DNA from: Nereocystis luetkeana
Taxonomy: Eukaryota; Sar; Phaeophyceae; Laminariales; Laminariaceae
Direction of reading: 5' to 3'
Length of the DNA stretch: 64,000 nt
NCBI GenBank assembly: GCA_031213475.1
Contig: JARUPZ010000027.1
Span: forward strand, 2,984,069 to 3,048,068
Shown here one piece after another: positions 1 through 14,100 of the stretch; position 1 is the stretch's first letter; each line of letters starts with the position of its first letter. The notes below the pieces were generated by a model. It worked only from the letters and a program-made list of their open reading frames with translations, did no database searches and was not told the origin of the DNA. The position numbers and the translations under genes are program-made.

Positions 1-2104
1 ATAATACCTAATCGTGGCATCTTCACGAACAGGGTGCTATCGTTGCTGTTGTTGTTCTCAAATTGACTCATCGCCACAATACAATGCAGTCCGTGGTCGC
101 AGGACAGGCTCCAATAACTCTGGAGTGGAAGAAATATCTCGGTAGTAAAACAGGCGAAAACAAAAAACAAGCGTAACGCACTCACTACTGCGGACACCAG
201 GGAAGCAAAAAGGAGACTATTAATAGCAGACAAAAACCTAAAAAAGATGAAGCGAAGCAAAAAAAGAAAACAAAACAAAAACAGAAGCAGGTAGCGAAAC
301 GCAAAAAAGGCAAAACGGACCATACTAACAGAGACACAAAGAGGTACAAACGGGAATGAAAGGAAGATGAAAAAAAGAGGGGACAAAAAAGCGACAATCA
401 CGGGCGGGGGGGAAATATAGACACCACACCAAGAAGGTTGAAGAAAGGAAGATGTAGCAGGCACTTTATCGTAGAGTTAAAAAAAAATTACCCTGGTATG
501 TATTTTCTGAATCGGGGGGACGAAATTTTCCCCCCAACGATGATGTGTTTTTTGGCTTCGGCTAACGGCGGCCACCACCCCACCTCCACCCTGGAGTCTA
601 CTATTTAATATTGCTGTACACGTGCATGTAACCCAGAACCCAGTTCAGTCGGTGTCCCATGGGGTCGTTGTGCTTGGAAAGACTCCATTGCATCGTAAAG
701 GGCAAAAGCTCGTTCGCCTCTGCAGGCGCCGATTTGGTCGAAATCAGGTGCTTCGATTAGCGAAATATAATATATGTGCTGATGATGATGGTGTGGGAAA
801 AGTGTAACTTTGAACAGCGAAATATAATTTTCTGTTATTATCATGATGGTGTGAGAGAAAACTTTGATTTTCTGTATTATTATGATGGTGTGAGAGAAAG
901 GTTCGATTAAATAAAATCGAGGTAATTACTTATTTTCCGAATTCGGGGAGACGAAGTAAACAGCGTGTTTTCCGTGAGAGGGTGGGTTGGGTATGCATGA
1001 TTATTAAGAGCGACATCTACGATAGCTATTCTGATAACAGGTCATGCTTTCAGTAATGACCGCGGAATTGATGCAAAAACGACGGGAAAGTGTCCACCCG
1101 GCACGGTTCTGAGCCATCACCTCCCCAACTGGTTATCTAACTACAGTACAGCCAACGCCTTGAGCAGAGTGGTATATTTCGTGGAAAATGTGCACCCCGA
1201 GAAACAGTTAACATCGTGCAGCGTTAAAGTGTGTGTAGTTTTTTTATACACCACCCTACCACGGACATTGGTGTGTGTGATAGCTGGTTTGGAGGCAGCA
1301 ACCAAGTCATCTTACAGAACTCTGGACATGAATACGGTAAGTAGAGAGCGTCAACACAAAGCAAGCATATCTCGGTGCAGGATCCATGTGCGAAAAAAAG
1401 GCAAGTCATCGCCACCGAATAAACGCACGCCTGCCAAAAGATGAAGCTCACGAGGAAACCATAACAAAAGGTATTCTGTCACAACGGACCAGTTTGATGA
1501 CGTCGCCCACTCTGCGGCTGGTCTCTACCAGGTATTTAATACTCCAGAACCATAGGTCGTGATGTTCACCACCACTTCGACTAAATACGTACGCAAATGT
1601 AATGGTCGTCCTCTACCGTACAACCAGCACTTTTCCCCCGTTCGCCATGTGCTGCACTACCAAAGCCAACGTTACGCAGATTTGGGTAAATGAAAAAAGC
1701 GCCTGGGATGACGCGATGCCAGTCCACAATGAAATGGCCGCAGGGCAGCATCATGCCATGTCCACTAGGTCCGCGACCATGACCTGGGCACAGAAAACAT
1801 GAGGGTCAAATCAACAATGTCAGGCAATCTACCTCGTATGACACATATATACAGCCGCAAGCATTCGTCGTACAAGTACAGTAATGGAGTTGCTAGTAAG
1901 AGCGGCTAAATCCGTCGCCAAAACTTGCCCCGCGTGTTTCATTCAGTACCCCATTAGGTGCCAGTTTGACGGAGGTCGGCGAGAGGTGCTGAACCCGTAA
2001 CGAACAATACGCACAGCAGAGGCTGCTAGGCAGCGCTGAGAGCAATCATGCGAGGATAACAAGAAGGTTACGTACCCGGTATGAGACAAGGCGAAGAATC
2101 TGGA
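1..2104. other. Region downstream of NCBP1 with no supported gene
   Basis: No open frame here has a convincing protein pattern or paired splice sites. Positions 130-430 are strongly A/purine-rich on the plus strand, and the long minus-strand frame there is only a low-complexity shadow. A frame at 605-770 on the minus strand looks mildly protein-like but has no recognisable domain or clear splice borders, so I do not call it. The palindrome CTATTAATAG occurs at 217-226 and the word TACCAGGTA near 1526; both recur through the window. The 3' UTR and polyadenylation site of NCBP1 should lie just below 2105. Confidence 0.5.
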
Positions 2105-5100
2105 CTAAAAGATTACCTCCACGTGTTCCCGGCAGCCGGCTGATGAAGCCAACTCCTCGACCTCATTGGCATCAAGAATACGCTGTCCGTCGCCCCCACC
2201 ACCTTCGACGTTAAGAAAGCGTGTTGGTACACTAGGTACGGCCGCGAACAGCCACATTGACGCCTTGAAGTAAGATGTCATGCAAACCCACCAAGGGTCC
2301 GCTGAGAATTCCACAATCCCGTTGGCTGCGTATTGAGGGAGGGCGTTCGCTAAAGCTTGAACGAAGCTGTAGGCAGTAAGTGTGCATAGAGACCGCGCCT
2401 GATCAACCGAGTCTTGCACGGCGCGCCGCTGGTCTCTCGTTCTGGACGACTGTCGCTTCCTGCGTTCATCTGCAGATTGGTGGGAAGCGCGCGTGATTTT
2501 TCCGGCTTTATGAGATCGATTGTTTAGGAAAGCACCGCACTCACGCCTAAGACGAGGACACAGACACGGTAAACACAACGGTGCGTGCAGGAAACCCGTC
2601 CGAATCTGACCTTCCCGACCACGTACGGAGAACTGATATCAAACGACCATCGAGGTTTCTCGCAAGCGCGTCATTGATTGGTTGGTAACATTAAATAAAA
2701 TATGTTTTCACATATACATGCACGGGTTGCCCGAAGTGTGTCGAATTGTGCACGTAACGAGACTCCTGATGTAGGGACAAATCACTTGGGATTCGCGAAT
2801 TCGTAAGATTTAGGTTTGTGTACAGTGCAATCGAGAAGGGTTAAGTCGTGTAATACTTGCACGTTAGACCTAGACTGCCACAGCCACAGTCGATATGATG
2901 TCCACCTTCAGGGTCGGTAGACGGTGCATCATGTGTGTCCTCGTGGGGAGGACTTTTGCTAGCTCCGGTGTCATCTTGTCGAATGAAGTCACGCGCTTCG
3001 TCCTCTTCGCTTTCTTGGAGCGAACGCAAAGAGTTCGTCACTCGGTCCGTGTACAGGCTAATCGCTCTGCTCATGACCTAGGTTGTCCAAGGACAGCAGC
3101 GTATGGAAGGTATTGGAGGTAAGCATATGGCAACATCCAATGTGCTTCGCGGCCAGATATACCTTCGTTCAATCTGCACGTAACCTGCTTGCTCTCAATG
3201 AATCGTTCACAGCTCGACAGCATGCGCTAGTTGTCGCTGACAAGGCCAAGGCGCGCTATCCAGAGATAGTCCCATACTTCGAGTACAGATTCAGCGCCTG
3301 CCAAACTAGCTTGCGCGGCACATGCGCCCGTCTGAAGAAAATCGTTGGGAGCATCGCATGGTTCGCACCTCCCACAAAAATGGGCTGAGGGCGATGGCGT
3401 TGTTGTTGTCTTCCCTGAAGACGTAGTGCACCACTGACGTAGGGCTGAGCACTCTGATTTCCAGGAGATATTTGCAAACCAAGCAGAACCACTGAGGAGA
3501 ATGCTCCCATAGCTGCGCAACGCCATCCTGCATTGCGATCTACCAAGCATATGAACAAGACCCAAAACAGCGGGCCAGGACCAAGAGGTTTCGGAACTGA
3601 GCGGCAGCCGTAGGAGCACATGGGAGCTAAACAGGAGATGACCCCCGAGATGAAAAGGAGCCAAAACATATGTAGCCCACAACAACGTACCAAGTACGCG
3701 TGTGCAAATGTGAAAGGAATCTGCTGGTACCCGCATGGATCAAGGTCATGACGCTGTCGGCATGCCTCGAATGACTCGCCTGGTTGGCTTCGCCCAGCTC
3801 TTCGTCTCGGCGCAGAGCCTGCAGGTACTCCCGGTACCTTTTAAGAGCACAAATGATAACGGGCGGATTCGAAACGTCGCAGCGTGTTTCATGGCTTCAC
3901 GCTCAACACTGGTGAGTCCCGGGAGATGCATAAGATGCCAGCACACACGTTGCACTGAGAACTCCGCATAAAACATACCAGGGAGAATTGAGCGCTACAT
4001 TGCAGCCACGCACCTATCGAGGTAGACGAAGGTGTGAGTTGGAGATGCCTGCCCAGCCTTGAGAAGAATCTGAATAAGCATGTTCGACCGCCAGCAGGGG
4101 TCAATGGCCGCTGCAGTTGTGCCCTCGCCACCGTCTTGTGCGTCATCCAGCATGTGGTCACCGTCTAGCCACACCTGGAGGTCCTCGGTGTCTTCTCGAG
4201 CTTCGACACGGCTTGACATATCGGCTACAGGGAACACGAAAAGTTGGCGCGCATAATTACAAAGCAAATAAGCGGAACCGCAAAAAAAAAGCGTCGTATA
4301 AATCCCACCGGTCATCCTATTTCCGTTCGCGGGATTCATCTTTACACTGACCAAGACATTGCCCGATATTTTTCAACACTGCGAATTGAAGGCGCATAAT
4401 GCATTTGTTGCTGGTGGGGAGAGCGCGTTAACGAGCTGTATTCAGCAGTCATGCATGCATTGAACATGATGAATTGTGGGTCAAGTTCACCTGCGATGCG
4501 CTGGAGGCTCGCTGGTATCCCCGCGCCTCCATCCAAGTACGGGCATACAGGCGTCGGATCCAGCGGCAGCAGTGGCCAAAGGGCCTCGGGCAGCGTCTTT
4601 TTTATTCTGCCACGAATCGAGTCAAGAGGCAAGCCAGTGAGACAATTACGCGAAAGCTTTGCCTATGGCAAAATATCGCAGCCTACTCTAGGTAAAAAGC
4701 CGACGTTTACGGGCGCAATGAACATGTCATGGTTGGGATTTCAGCTGAATCTTTGGGCGCATCCCGATCTCCTGACAGATGTCTACCCCGCGAGACGCAG
4801 AACCCACAACGTACCACGAGCAACACGGAGTATGTCTATTTTCCTCGTCTGAAGACAATGAGACTCTCTGTAACTATTTCTCTCGCGGAGAACAACCTGC
4901 AACCCACGTGTTAACTAGTCTTACGTCCACGTGTCCGTCTACTATTCCGCCGCAGTCGAAATGTAAACAGATACCTGGTACATGAAAAAAATAGTAATAC
5001 ATGTGCATCAACCTGTAATGAGAGACACAAAGAATGCACCGAAGGCACAGTTGTCTCTGGCTGTACCTGTCCGTGTAGCTGAGCTTGACCAAAGCCGCAA

Positions 5101-8100
5101 GAACATTGGACACAAAGAGCCTCTGGGCGTTGTCCGGCGGAAGCTCCACCACGTTGCACCAGTGCTTCCAGAAGGGCCACTTGTACTCCGTGTTTTTCAG
5201 ATGGTCTGCAAACCTGAAAGCCGTAATTGGAAACGGCGGCAAGGTTATTACGTGTACGTTACTCGCGAACAAGAAGTACAACTTACGGCTATTAATAGGC
5301 TGATTCAACATGATACCCTATGAACTTCGAATAGGTAGATTGTGCTGAGTGGACACCTGACGTGCTTGATTAACCAAACGAACGAAAACCTCCGTGTCCA
5401 AGAAAGCCATTGCTACACCGCTACCCTCACCATGCTCCGAAGCGGGACGTTGCTGTCAAGTCCATGCGTTCCAGTTCATCGAACAGTCGTCCAGTACAGT
5501 ATGATACCGCCGCGGGGGCCTGGGGGGTGTAGGGGTTCATAACCGGATACCGGATGGGCACACGGACGGTGACGCAAAAAAATCGATCCAGCGTTGAAAG
5601 GCGTTAGCAGTACGAGTAGAGTATCTGGTAACAGAGGATTAAATACGCACATAGAAGATCGAGTGACATACGTTTGCCGCCTGAATCCAAGAGAGCAAAA
5701 ACGAGGAGGCGAATGCTACCTAGCCATGGTGCTGCGTACCTCCTTCGGGACGGTGCGGCACAGCTCCAAAATGGTGCGGTGACACGAGATGGCCAAGTGC
5801 TCTACCGGAGGTACCTGGCGAGATTCGAATTTGAGGCCAGGAACAGAGGATGCAAAGCAGTTGAAAAACAGCGAGCGGACACGGCGAGAGTGATACACCC
5901 CTTCACAGAGTGCTAACGGGCGAAGGCCATTCGCAACGCCTTCAACTGTCCGGCCACTTGGAAACGAGTCCAACGATCGATGATCGAGTCAGAACACGAA
6001 AAAGGCGGCGCTCAACATGTATCAGGTGCATGGTACCAGGTGCGAGGCACGCGTCTGTCCTCGGAGGAGCGCCGGCGGTGGCGTCCGTACCGTTCTCCGA
6101 CAATTCGTGTTAAACTTCAAACGTAAATGCCAGTATACTTCTTCAGACCTGCTCGGCAAAGAAAGGCCCACACTCGTAAGATATCATGCTATGCCATATA
6201 GAATATAAAATGCCAGACGACGTCCGAGGAGCGCCGGCGGTTACGTCCGTACCGTACTCCCAGAAATCGTGTCAAACCTCAAACGTAGATACCAGTATAC
6301 TTTTCCAAACCTGTTCGGCAAAGGAAGGCCTATACTCGTAAGATATTATGCCATGCCATACAGAATATAAGATGCCAGACGACGGCCAAACAAAACCTGC
6401 CGGCGTGTTGCCGGCGTGCACCGTCAGGTGTCCGTACGTCCGACTGACCGCAACCCATGGCCACAGTTCTTGGGCTGCAAGGAACCACACCTCAAGCGAC
6501 ACGCACTATTAATACTGAAAATGTCTGGCTTTGTATATAAACAACAAGACCAAGAGCGTCGATGCTTCCGAGAGAGTACGGGGGTGTTCACCTGCAGCAT
6601 GGCGAGAAACAGCACCTCTGTGATGAGAAAGGCTGGCTGGCATTCAACAGGGGCGAAATCGCGAATGCTGAAGAGCTGGTCCACCAGCATCGTCCACTTG
6701 CCAACCTTTGATCGATTGGCAGCGAATTCGGTTAGGGTCGGACAAAGCAGACAGTGGAAGTGAGCAAGAGAAGCCGGTTCTTCGTTTGTTATGCAACGAA
6801 GCGGATACTCGTACGAATGGCGAATATCGACTGACGCCGCGTGGTGTGCGCCATCGAGCAACCTTGGAAGGGGCATACTGAGATGCTTCAGTTTTGACAA
6901 ATATACTGTATACCGTGCTCGTATCTCTCGCTAGGAACTCGTGCTGGTGTCTACCTGTAACTGTCGTCAACTGTGTGCGTTGGTGGGAAGTAGAAATGTC
7001 GAACACGATGCACGCAGTAGTCATACAACGATTCATACATGAACGGGTTTCAATTCTTACGTATTTTTGGGAGATTGTGGTGGAAGCACGGGACACGGAA
7101 ATTTGGGCACGGGCTAGACATGAATCTCTGTTTTCAGGCGCCGTCGTAAATAGGAGCTCGCTTCGCTCGTATTTATATCACGTCGAACGCTAGAAGTCGA
7201 GAGTGCCACAGTGCCCGAATATATTACAGGTGACTTCTGGGACTCGGCAACGTGTTTCCATCTCGACATTTTGTTAATGGAATTTGCTTCCTCTCACACG
7301 TGCTCCACTGTGTCTTCCTCCTGCGTCGCGTTTCCTCCACAAGCGATACAAGTAACTCAATAATAGGTTGCTATACCAGGTGCTGCGGTGAGTATGGAGA
7401 CTGGGTGCGAAGGGTGGGCTATTTCTTGTCCGAATTTTCGCGTTGTGCTCAGCATGTCTAAACTTTTGAACTTTAGCTTGGCATTTTCTTAGTACACTAC
7501 CAACCCTTGAGAAAAGGTCAACTTCAACATTGATGTAGCAACAATACTCGAAAGACGTTGCATTCACGGGGCATCTGGGCGATGACTACGTATGGCCCCG
7601 TAGCGAAAATACTTCTTACGCGGTGTATTCATAGAAAGCTTGAAATGCCATCCGTCTTGACCGTCGCCATAGCGCCAACGCAACCGACGCACGTATACCC
7701 CGAGTACGGTAACAAAACAAGGAAATCTCGAGTCCAGTAAAACGCAAACGAACGTTGTGTACACGCTGCGGTCATGGAAAAGTTCCCGAACGAGTATGCT
7801 TTCTTCCAGCCAAGAATTAGGTGGCAAATAGGTGGGCGCACGCACGCCTTGCGGGAGAGTTGAGTGCCAAGGACAACGACAACAGCTTCATCCTCAAAAA
7901 CAGGAAAGCCTCGTTTTTTTACGGTAAAGTTGGGGCACCTGAGCGAGCGTAGAGGGGTGAGAGGGGGAAAGCACTGACCTTTGTGCCATCAGGGCGACAC
8001 ACTGGTTGGAAGCACGCCAGGACATCCTTGCAATACTCCACCAGGACGACACGCTGTAATGTACACACAAGCATTGAAGACGTCAAAAAGGCATCAGCAA

Positions 8101-11100
8101 GAGCACCAGGTATGTATGTCGAGCGCAGGAGTGCAAGCAGTGTTAAGTCGCCACGGAGTAGTCGCCGCACCACTTTCCAGCAGATCCGATCTGGCAGGCT
8201 CACACAACAGAACCAAATTGCGTATCACACGGAAGGTATATGGTCTCCAAGGAGGAATCGCAACCTACTCCGGGGTCACCCGTTGTCCTGGGCAAGGACC
8301 ACAAACCTCTTTTTTCGGGAGCATTTTAGGAGAGCATGAGGCTGGTCCATCGCCACCATCCTCGTCGAAGAGATCTCGCTCTCCCATGATGCCCAGGGCG
8401 TAGCTCCAGTCGGTGCGATCTGCGGGACTGCGGTAGACACGCGCGACCAAACAGCACTAGGAATTAAAGCAACCGGTTGCGGAATAAAACCGCAAAAGTG
8501 GTCAGGTTACAAATTGAAAATCATTCCCGTAGACCAAGTGCTGTCCGCGATCAGACACCTAATACCCGATAACCCGGTACCAGAAAAACACCGAGCGCAT
8601 TCGCACCTTTTGGTACCAGCATCCGCGCTTGAGAAGGCAGCAATCTCGCACGGACCCAAGCTTGCAAGCTCGACCGGTATGGTATCGGCAGTGACGAAGT
8701 CCTCAGGCAGCGACAGACTGCTCAGATTCGACAGCCTAGGCTCGACAATAGATGCCTTCCACAGTCGGGGAATAGCCTTGGGAAGGTCGTCTTCATGCCA
8801 TCCACTATCGTGCAGCGCACTCACGACGTCCCACAGGCTGGCCAAGCTGTCTTCCACTGGCTGGCCACTCTGGGTGGCCTGTCGGTCCTGCCCCTCAGCG
8901 GCAGCGTTGTCGTCCTGCCGGGGGGGGTCGTTTCAAACAGTGGCACGAACGACCAGCGTACATTAAAGCAAACGTGCTACGAATAATTTTAGAATTCTTC
9001 GACTCGAAAACAAGGATACGCTGGTTGTTCTTTGTCCATCCCTTCAACCCTTGGCTTTAGTTCAACCCTTGCCCTTCCTCTGTCGTCATACGTACCTTTC
9101 CCGGGAGGCATTTATCCCTCCTTTTGACGGTACTTGCCTTGGTTTTTAAGGTTCTAATCGGCGATGGGTCCAGCACGTTAGCACGTACGCACGTCAGCAC
9201 TTCTTCTCCCGTCGACTCAAGTCTGTGTGTACGTCTATTATAGCAAGAAAGTATACTTTCCGCAGCAGTGCCGTAGAGAAAAAAAAAACATATTTCCTAC
9301 AGGAATCGAAAAAAATCTATCGCGTGCAGGGTTACAAGGCTACCGATATTGGAGTATCATACCACTAATGTGGAAGCCATGGAAAACAAAATCACGACAG
9401 GACCAACCGTAAAACACTGAAAACACCGCGCACAATACGCACCTTGTCTTCTTCGTCCATCTCGTCTTCCGGTGTGACAAAAATTGCTCGTAGGCCCTCA
9501 AGGCGGAACGGCGCCTTACGTCCGGCCATATAGGTACGGATATGGTCCATTAGGTTGCTGAACCCTCCTACCCATGCCTAGATTAGAGGGTCGAACGGCC
9601 GACACAGGATGGGGACCATCGCGGAGGGTTTACATTTAACAAGGCAAGTACATCGGGTTGACCGTTTTCGGTGTGAGTGTTAATGTTTCATGTGTGTACG
9701 GCGCATAGTTGATAACTCGTATCAATCGCATTTTTCGATAAGGGTGCATGCTGTGCCAACGAAGCACACCAATGTCGACGCGTTTTGAGCGAAGGATGCG
9801 TTGCAAATACCAGTAGCAGTAGCATCAGCAGTAAATAACAGTAGTAGTAGTAATAGCAGCAGTAGCAGAAAAATGATTTTGGTATCACCTTGGAGAGAGT
9901 GGGCCCGACGCGCAACACCCCTGAAAGCACCATGTGGGCCATCATGTCGCGGCAGGGTTGCTGCACATGACGGAATTCTGTCGTGACATAACCCGAGCAC
10001 AGTATGGTCAGCATATCCCCGTATTCCTGTGGTTGTACCAGTCCGCAGTTGAGGAGCTCTCCCAAAAAGCGAAGGAGCAGCTTCGCCTTCAGAAACCCAC
10101 CCTGCGCGTGGAGGGCATCGACGAACATCGAGGAAGGTTTTACGACCGTCCCTCGTACCTGGTATAGATAAAACATCTACACAAACTGCAAAGTGCCAAG
10201 TGTCAAGAGAGTGGTCATCAAGAGTATCTGGAGACACTTAATGAGCACGCACCTCACGTAACGCCTTCGCAAAGGCGTGGCAGCACCCATCAACTACCAT
10301 ACGACCGAATGAAGGTCCCTCATCCCGAGACTCATTCGCCTCGTCCGTGACCATTGCCGCCGAGGTGCTGTCATCCTCATCCCGCCCATCTCGCCCCTGG
10401 CTGCCAGATCTCTTGGCTGTCTTTCCCGAAGCCACGCACAACGCCGTGGACAATGCATAGATCTGTAAACAGAATGCACGCGCAAGTGTCAGCACAACAG
10501 GAGAAGCAATATTGCAAGGATGTCGCTACTTTGCGTGTCGACGAACCCAGCTAGAACGCAGGAAGGGTTTCGGTCGAGGTGCGTACTTCAGAGGCATCGA
10601 AGAATGACACAGGCGATAATGGATGCCGTGTGTACCACAGAGTGATACTCGAATACGAAGCAATATGTACTGTAGACAATACACCTGAATTGACACCGTT
10701 CTGGTCAGCGAAGGGGAGGCAAAGAACGTTTGATGAGGGACTGCGTTGTCTCCAAGCACGTCCTGTATTTAAGTTTAACTCTTAAATTCTCGCCTGCCAA
10801 ATCCCTCAATTTTGTGCTGCCCTCGCTCATATTTTGCTCTCCGTCACTTTCTACTCTTCCTCGTGAAAACGTTGCAAGCGCAGGATAAACTTGGATCGTC
10901 GGCTTGATCACCAACGGGTCAAGTCAAGTCGCCGGTATCATGGGCTTGCGAACCGTCCCCTTGCCACGGTCAACGAGACACCTCAAGGTCAACTCCATCA
11001 CTCATGAAACCATGTGCAAGTGTAAAAGCAGACAAGTCCGATTCACAATAAAGACCATGTACGAGTAGCTGTCCACAGGCACCGGGCACGAACACTATAC

Positions 11101-14100
11101 CTAACTAAATCTCACCGATGTATGCATGCTCAACGATCCTGCTACTTCGACCAGCAACGCTGCTACGTCCTCCGTCTCTGACCCGCCCTCCAGGTACCTC
11201 CGCGTCGTGAGAGTACGAGCTAGCTCCACCGCTCGCTCTTCAGGTGGCTCTCCCGACCAGCCACTCCGAGGGGCTGCCGGCTGATTAGTGTCACGGAAAT
11301 TTGGGGATTGGGAATGCGCTTGTTATGAAACTATGACACTACTGGTGTTGGGCTTGACGTTTTTTCTTATCATTCCTCTTGTTTCCTAAACATGAGGGTA
11401 AAACGGGTTATTCTACTTATCATATATACAGTGTAGAAGTATGCCTCGTATACGGTATATCAAGAGCGCTGTTTACCTTCCGCTGCTCGTACTCGCACAA
11501 ATATCTGATTCCACAATTATGCAACGACGATAGTAGTAGTGGAGTAAGACGGTCCATTTGTTGTGGAAATGTTGTGGTTACCCCTTCAACCCTTGGGTTT
11601 GATTCTTGCCCTTATTATGTACCTGGTATTCCATATTTCGTGGTAGTACTCGGGTAGTATCCAAAAGTAACAGGCGCTCACCACAGCGGCGACGGGGGGG
11701 GGGAACTAGCCTTGATTTGAGATTATCTACAATACGTTGCCATCTCTCGTCGATCCACGATGTTCTTCGCGTATATACCCCCGTCGTACTCGCAGCTAAA
11801 CAAGAAATACCACCGCTACTGTGTACGTAAAAAGAGTCAAAAACTAGGAACACGTTTTCAGTGGATTCGAAGCAGAGTTCGCTACGGCGTCAATAGGGTT
11901 CGGAGAGTCAATTACTACGACTAGTGGACTCGTAGACTATCAGGGCGATCGGTGATCGGTTGAAAGGAAGGAAAACAACCGCGGCGTCATCGATGACGTG
12001 CATCAAAGCCTTATCGCATCATCGCATCGACACATATGGTGTCCGTGGTCCAAGCAAGCGGGAGAAGGTCTGTATATGTGCGGTACTGGTCAGTGGCTGA
12101 GGAACAAAACTCGTACAAGTACGCATACCGGGGCCACTATTAATAGTTGTGTTACGGTAGATAGATACAGTAGGAACTGGTAGATACTAATGCTGGGACG
12201 CCCACTACAGCATGGACGTGCATACCAACGGCACGCATAGAGTTTGTGACGAACCTGATACGTACTACAGTGCCTGGTTTTACCAAGGGAATGTCTCGGA
12301 AAAATAATACCTGGTGGTGCTGTTGGCGCAACAGAAGAGCCAGCCGACAGCAAGCAAAGGTAATTAATGTTGTTGGAGATGTTTCTGGGTGAGGGCGTGA
12401 GGGCAAGTGCCTGTATCTAAATACTTCGTATAAACATGTACAGTCAGTGTGTTTTCATATCGGGGGTGGGCGTGAGGCGTGCAGTCGACATTTCAAGCAA
12501 CCGGTCGTATCATACTGCAAAAGAAAATAAACCTACTGTACTTCTAGACTCCGAGAGAGAGCATGATTGCTCTTCCTCGGCTAATAAAAAAAGGTATGAA
12601 AAAACTGATTTTCTGGATCGATCTAAAACGTCCAAAAACGGCATTTAAAAAATAGTTCAAAAACAAAAACGTTTCAGAGTGCTTCGAAAAAAAAATCCCC
12701 CCATTCCCGAGGTTTCCTCTCTGAGAACACCTCGCCAATCGACTAGGCGTGGTCGGTTTTGGGGGGGTAGACCTTTATAAAGCGGTGATCGGAGCAAAAC
12801 TCAGTTAGGGAGAGGCTTCAGAAATTCTTGAGAAAATCTTACGAAATCTTCGGCCGGTCCAAAAATTGGCTTATAAAGGGACGTATCCGGCGAGGAACAG
12901 TCAGTGACTTTTTCACTTTGACTTCGAAAATGCAATGTCCGGTGTTATATGTATCGACCCTGAAAAAATCACGCGAGTCGAAAGACAAGGAATTTTTGCG
13001 AACCGTCCCCGGGGGTGCTCTTTGCCCCATTTTTGCCCCTTAACCCTGGCTATCTGCGCCTCACATGCACCGAATTCAAAGGTAAGAACATAGTCGTGAT
13101 CCACGTGGCTGAAGGGATGCACATACAAGGTTTCACATCTTAGCACGCATTTGATGGCCTTCTACACGAAACACAAGAAAATCAAACACGCACAACCGCG
13201 GATGGCGCGTACCAGGTATAGTACAAGCTGTGCTGCTACACGGCAGCAGTATACCCTCTCGTACGAGTAGGTATATACCATGGTATACAGTAGTCCAATA
13301 ACTTACGTAGCGGTTGGAATAATAGATGCGCGGAATCGCAGAGTTTTTTCAGGATGAACGAGAACAGTCTTGCATCTTAAATCTTGAAACCGTTTCCGTG
13401 AACACGCCACTTTTACGGCGTGTCGAGATGTGGCGGGTATCATCAAAGCATGGCGTGATTTTTTAGTATAATTTCAAATCTACTGACAACATCTGGTGGC
13501 AGGCTCAATCAGTAGGTATACATACCGGCAGTATATGCTCCTGTGCCGAATGGCCCTGCAAATACTCTGCTGCGCTGCTGGTACGCGCAAATTACAACAT
13601 CCGCCCAAGAAATTCGTACACCATGTTGATGTATGTACAAGGCTGCGCTCCGCGAGAGGCTATACGCCAACCGCTTCATGGAAGCAGATAGAACGAAGTG
13701 TAAGGCAGGCAGGGGGCAGAGGATCACTCACGACTTGGTGCAATGAATGGGCGGCTTGTAAATGCCAAGAGCTCAGTGGTGCTAGAAACGCTATGCCGGG
13801 CCTTCTCGTGTCCTCGCTAGTTGGGATGTAGGTGGTATCATAGCTTGGTTGTTGGCCTTGGAATGTTGGTGGTCTGTGGTGCCGTGGTGGTTTGAGCTGC
13901 TTGATAAAAACGTTGAAGGTCAACTGCTATTAACATTATACTACTGCTGTATATAGAAGGGTACTTCCAGATATCGACGGGAAGAACGAACACATGTACA
14001 TGCCGTAACCAGCTGCTTGTCGTAGAGCATAAAATGGGTTCAAGGCGGAACACATGAAAAAGAAGAACGAGAGAGAAAACATGAACAAACTCTACTTGGG

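Noticed and set aside
185-397. Minus-strand frame rich in Phe/Cys/Ser that looks like a membrane protein
   Set aside because: It is the complement of an A-rich low-complexity tract; no splice or start context.
9820-9875. TAG/CAG microsatellite as part of an NCBP1 exon
   Set aside because: The minus-strand frame there turns into a Tyr/Leu run after the exon's conserved end; it lies in the intron after 9910.
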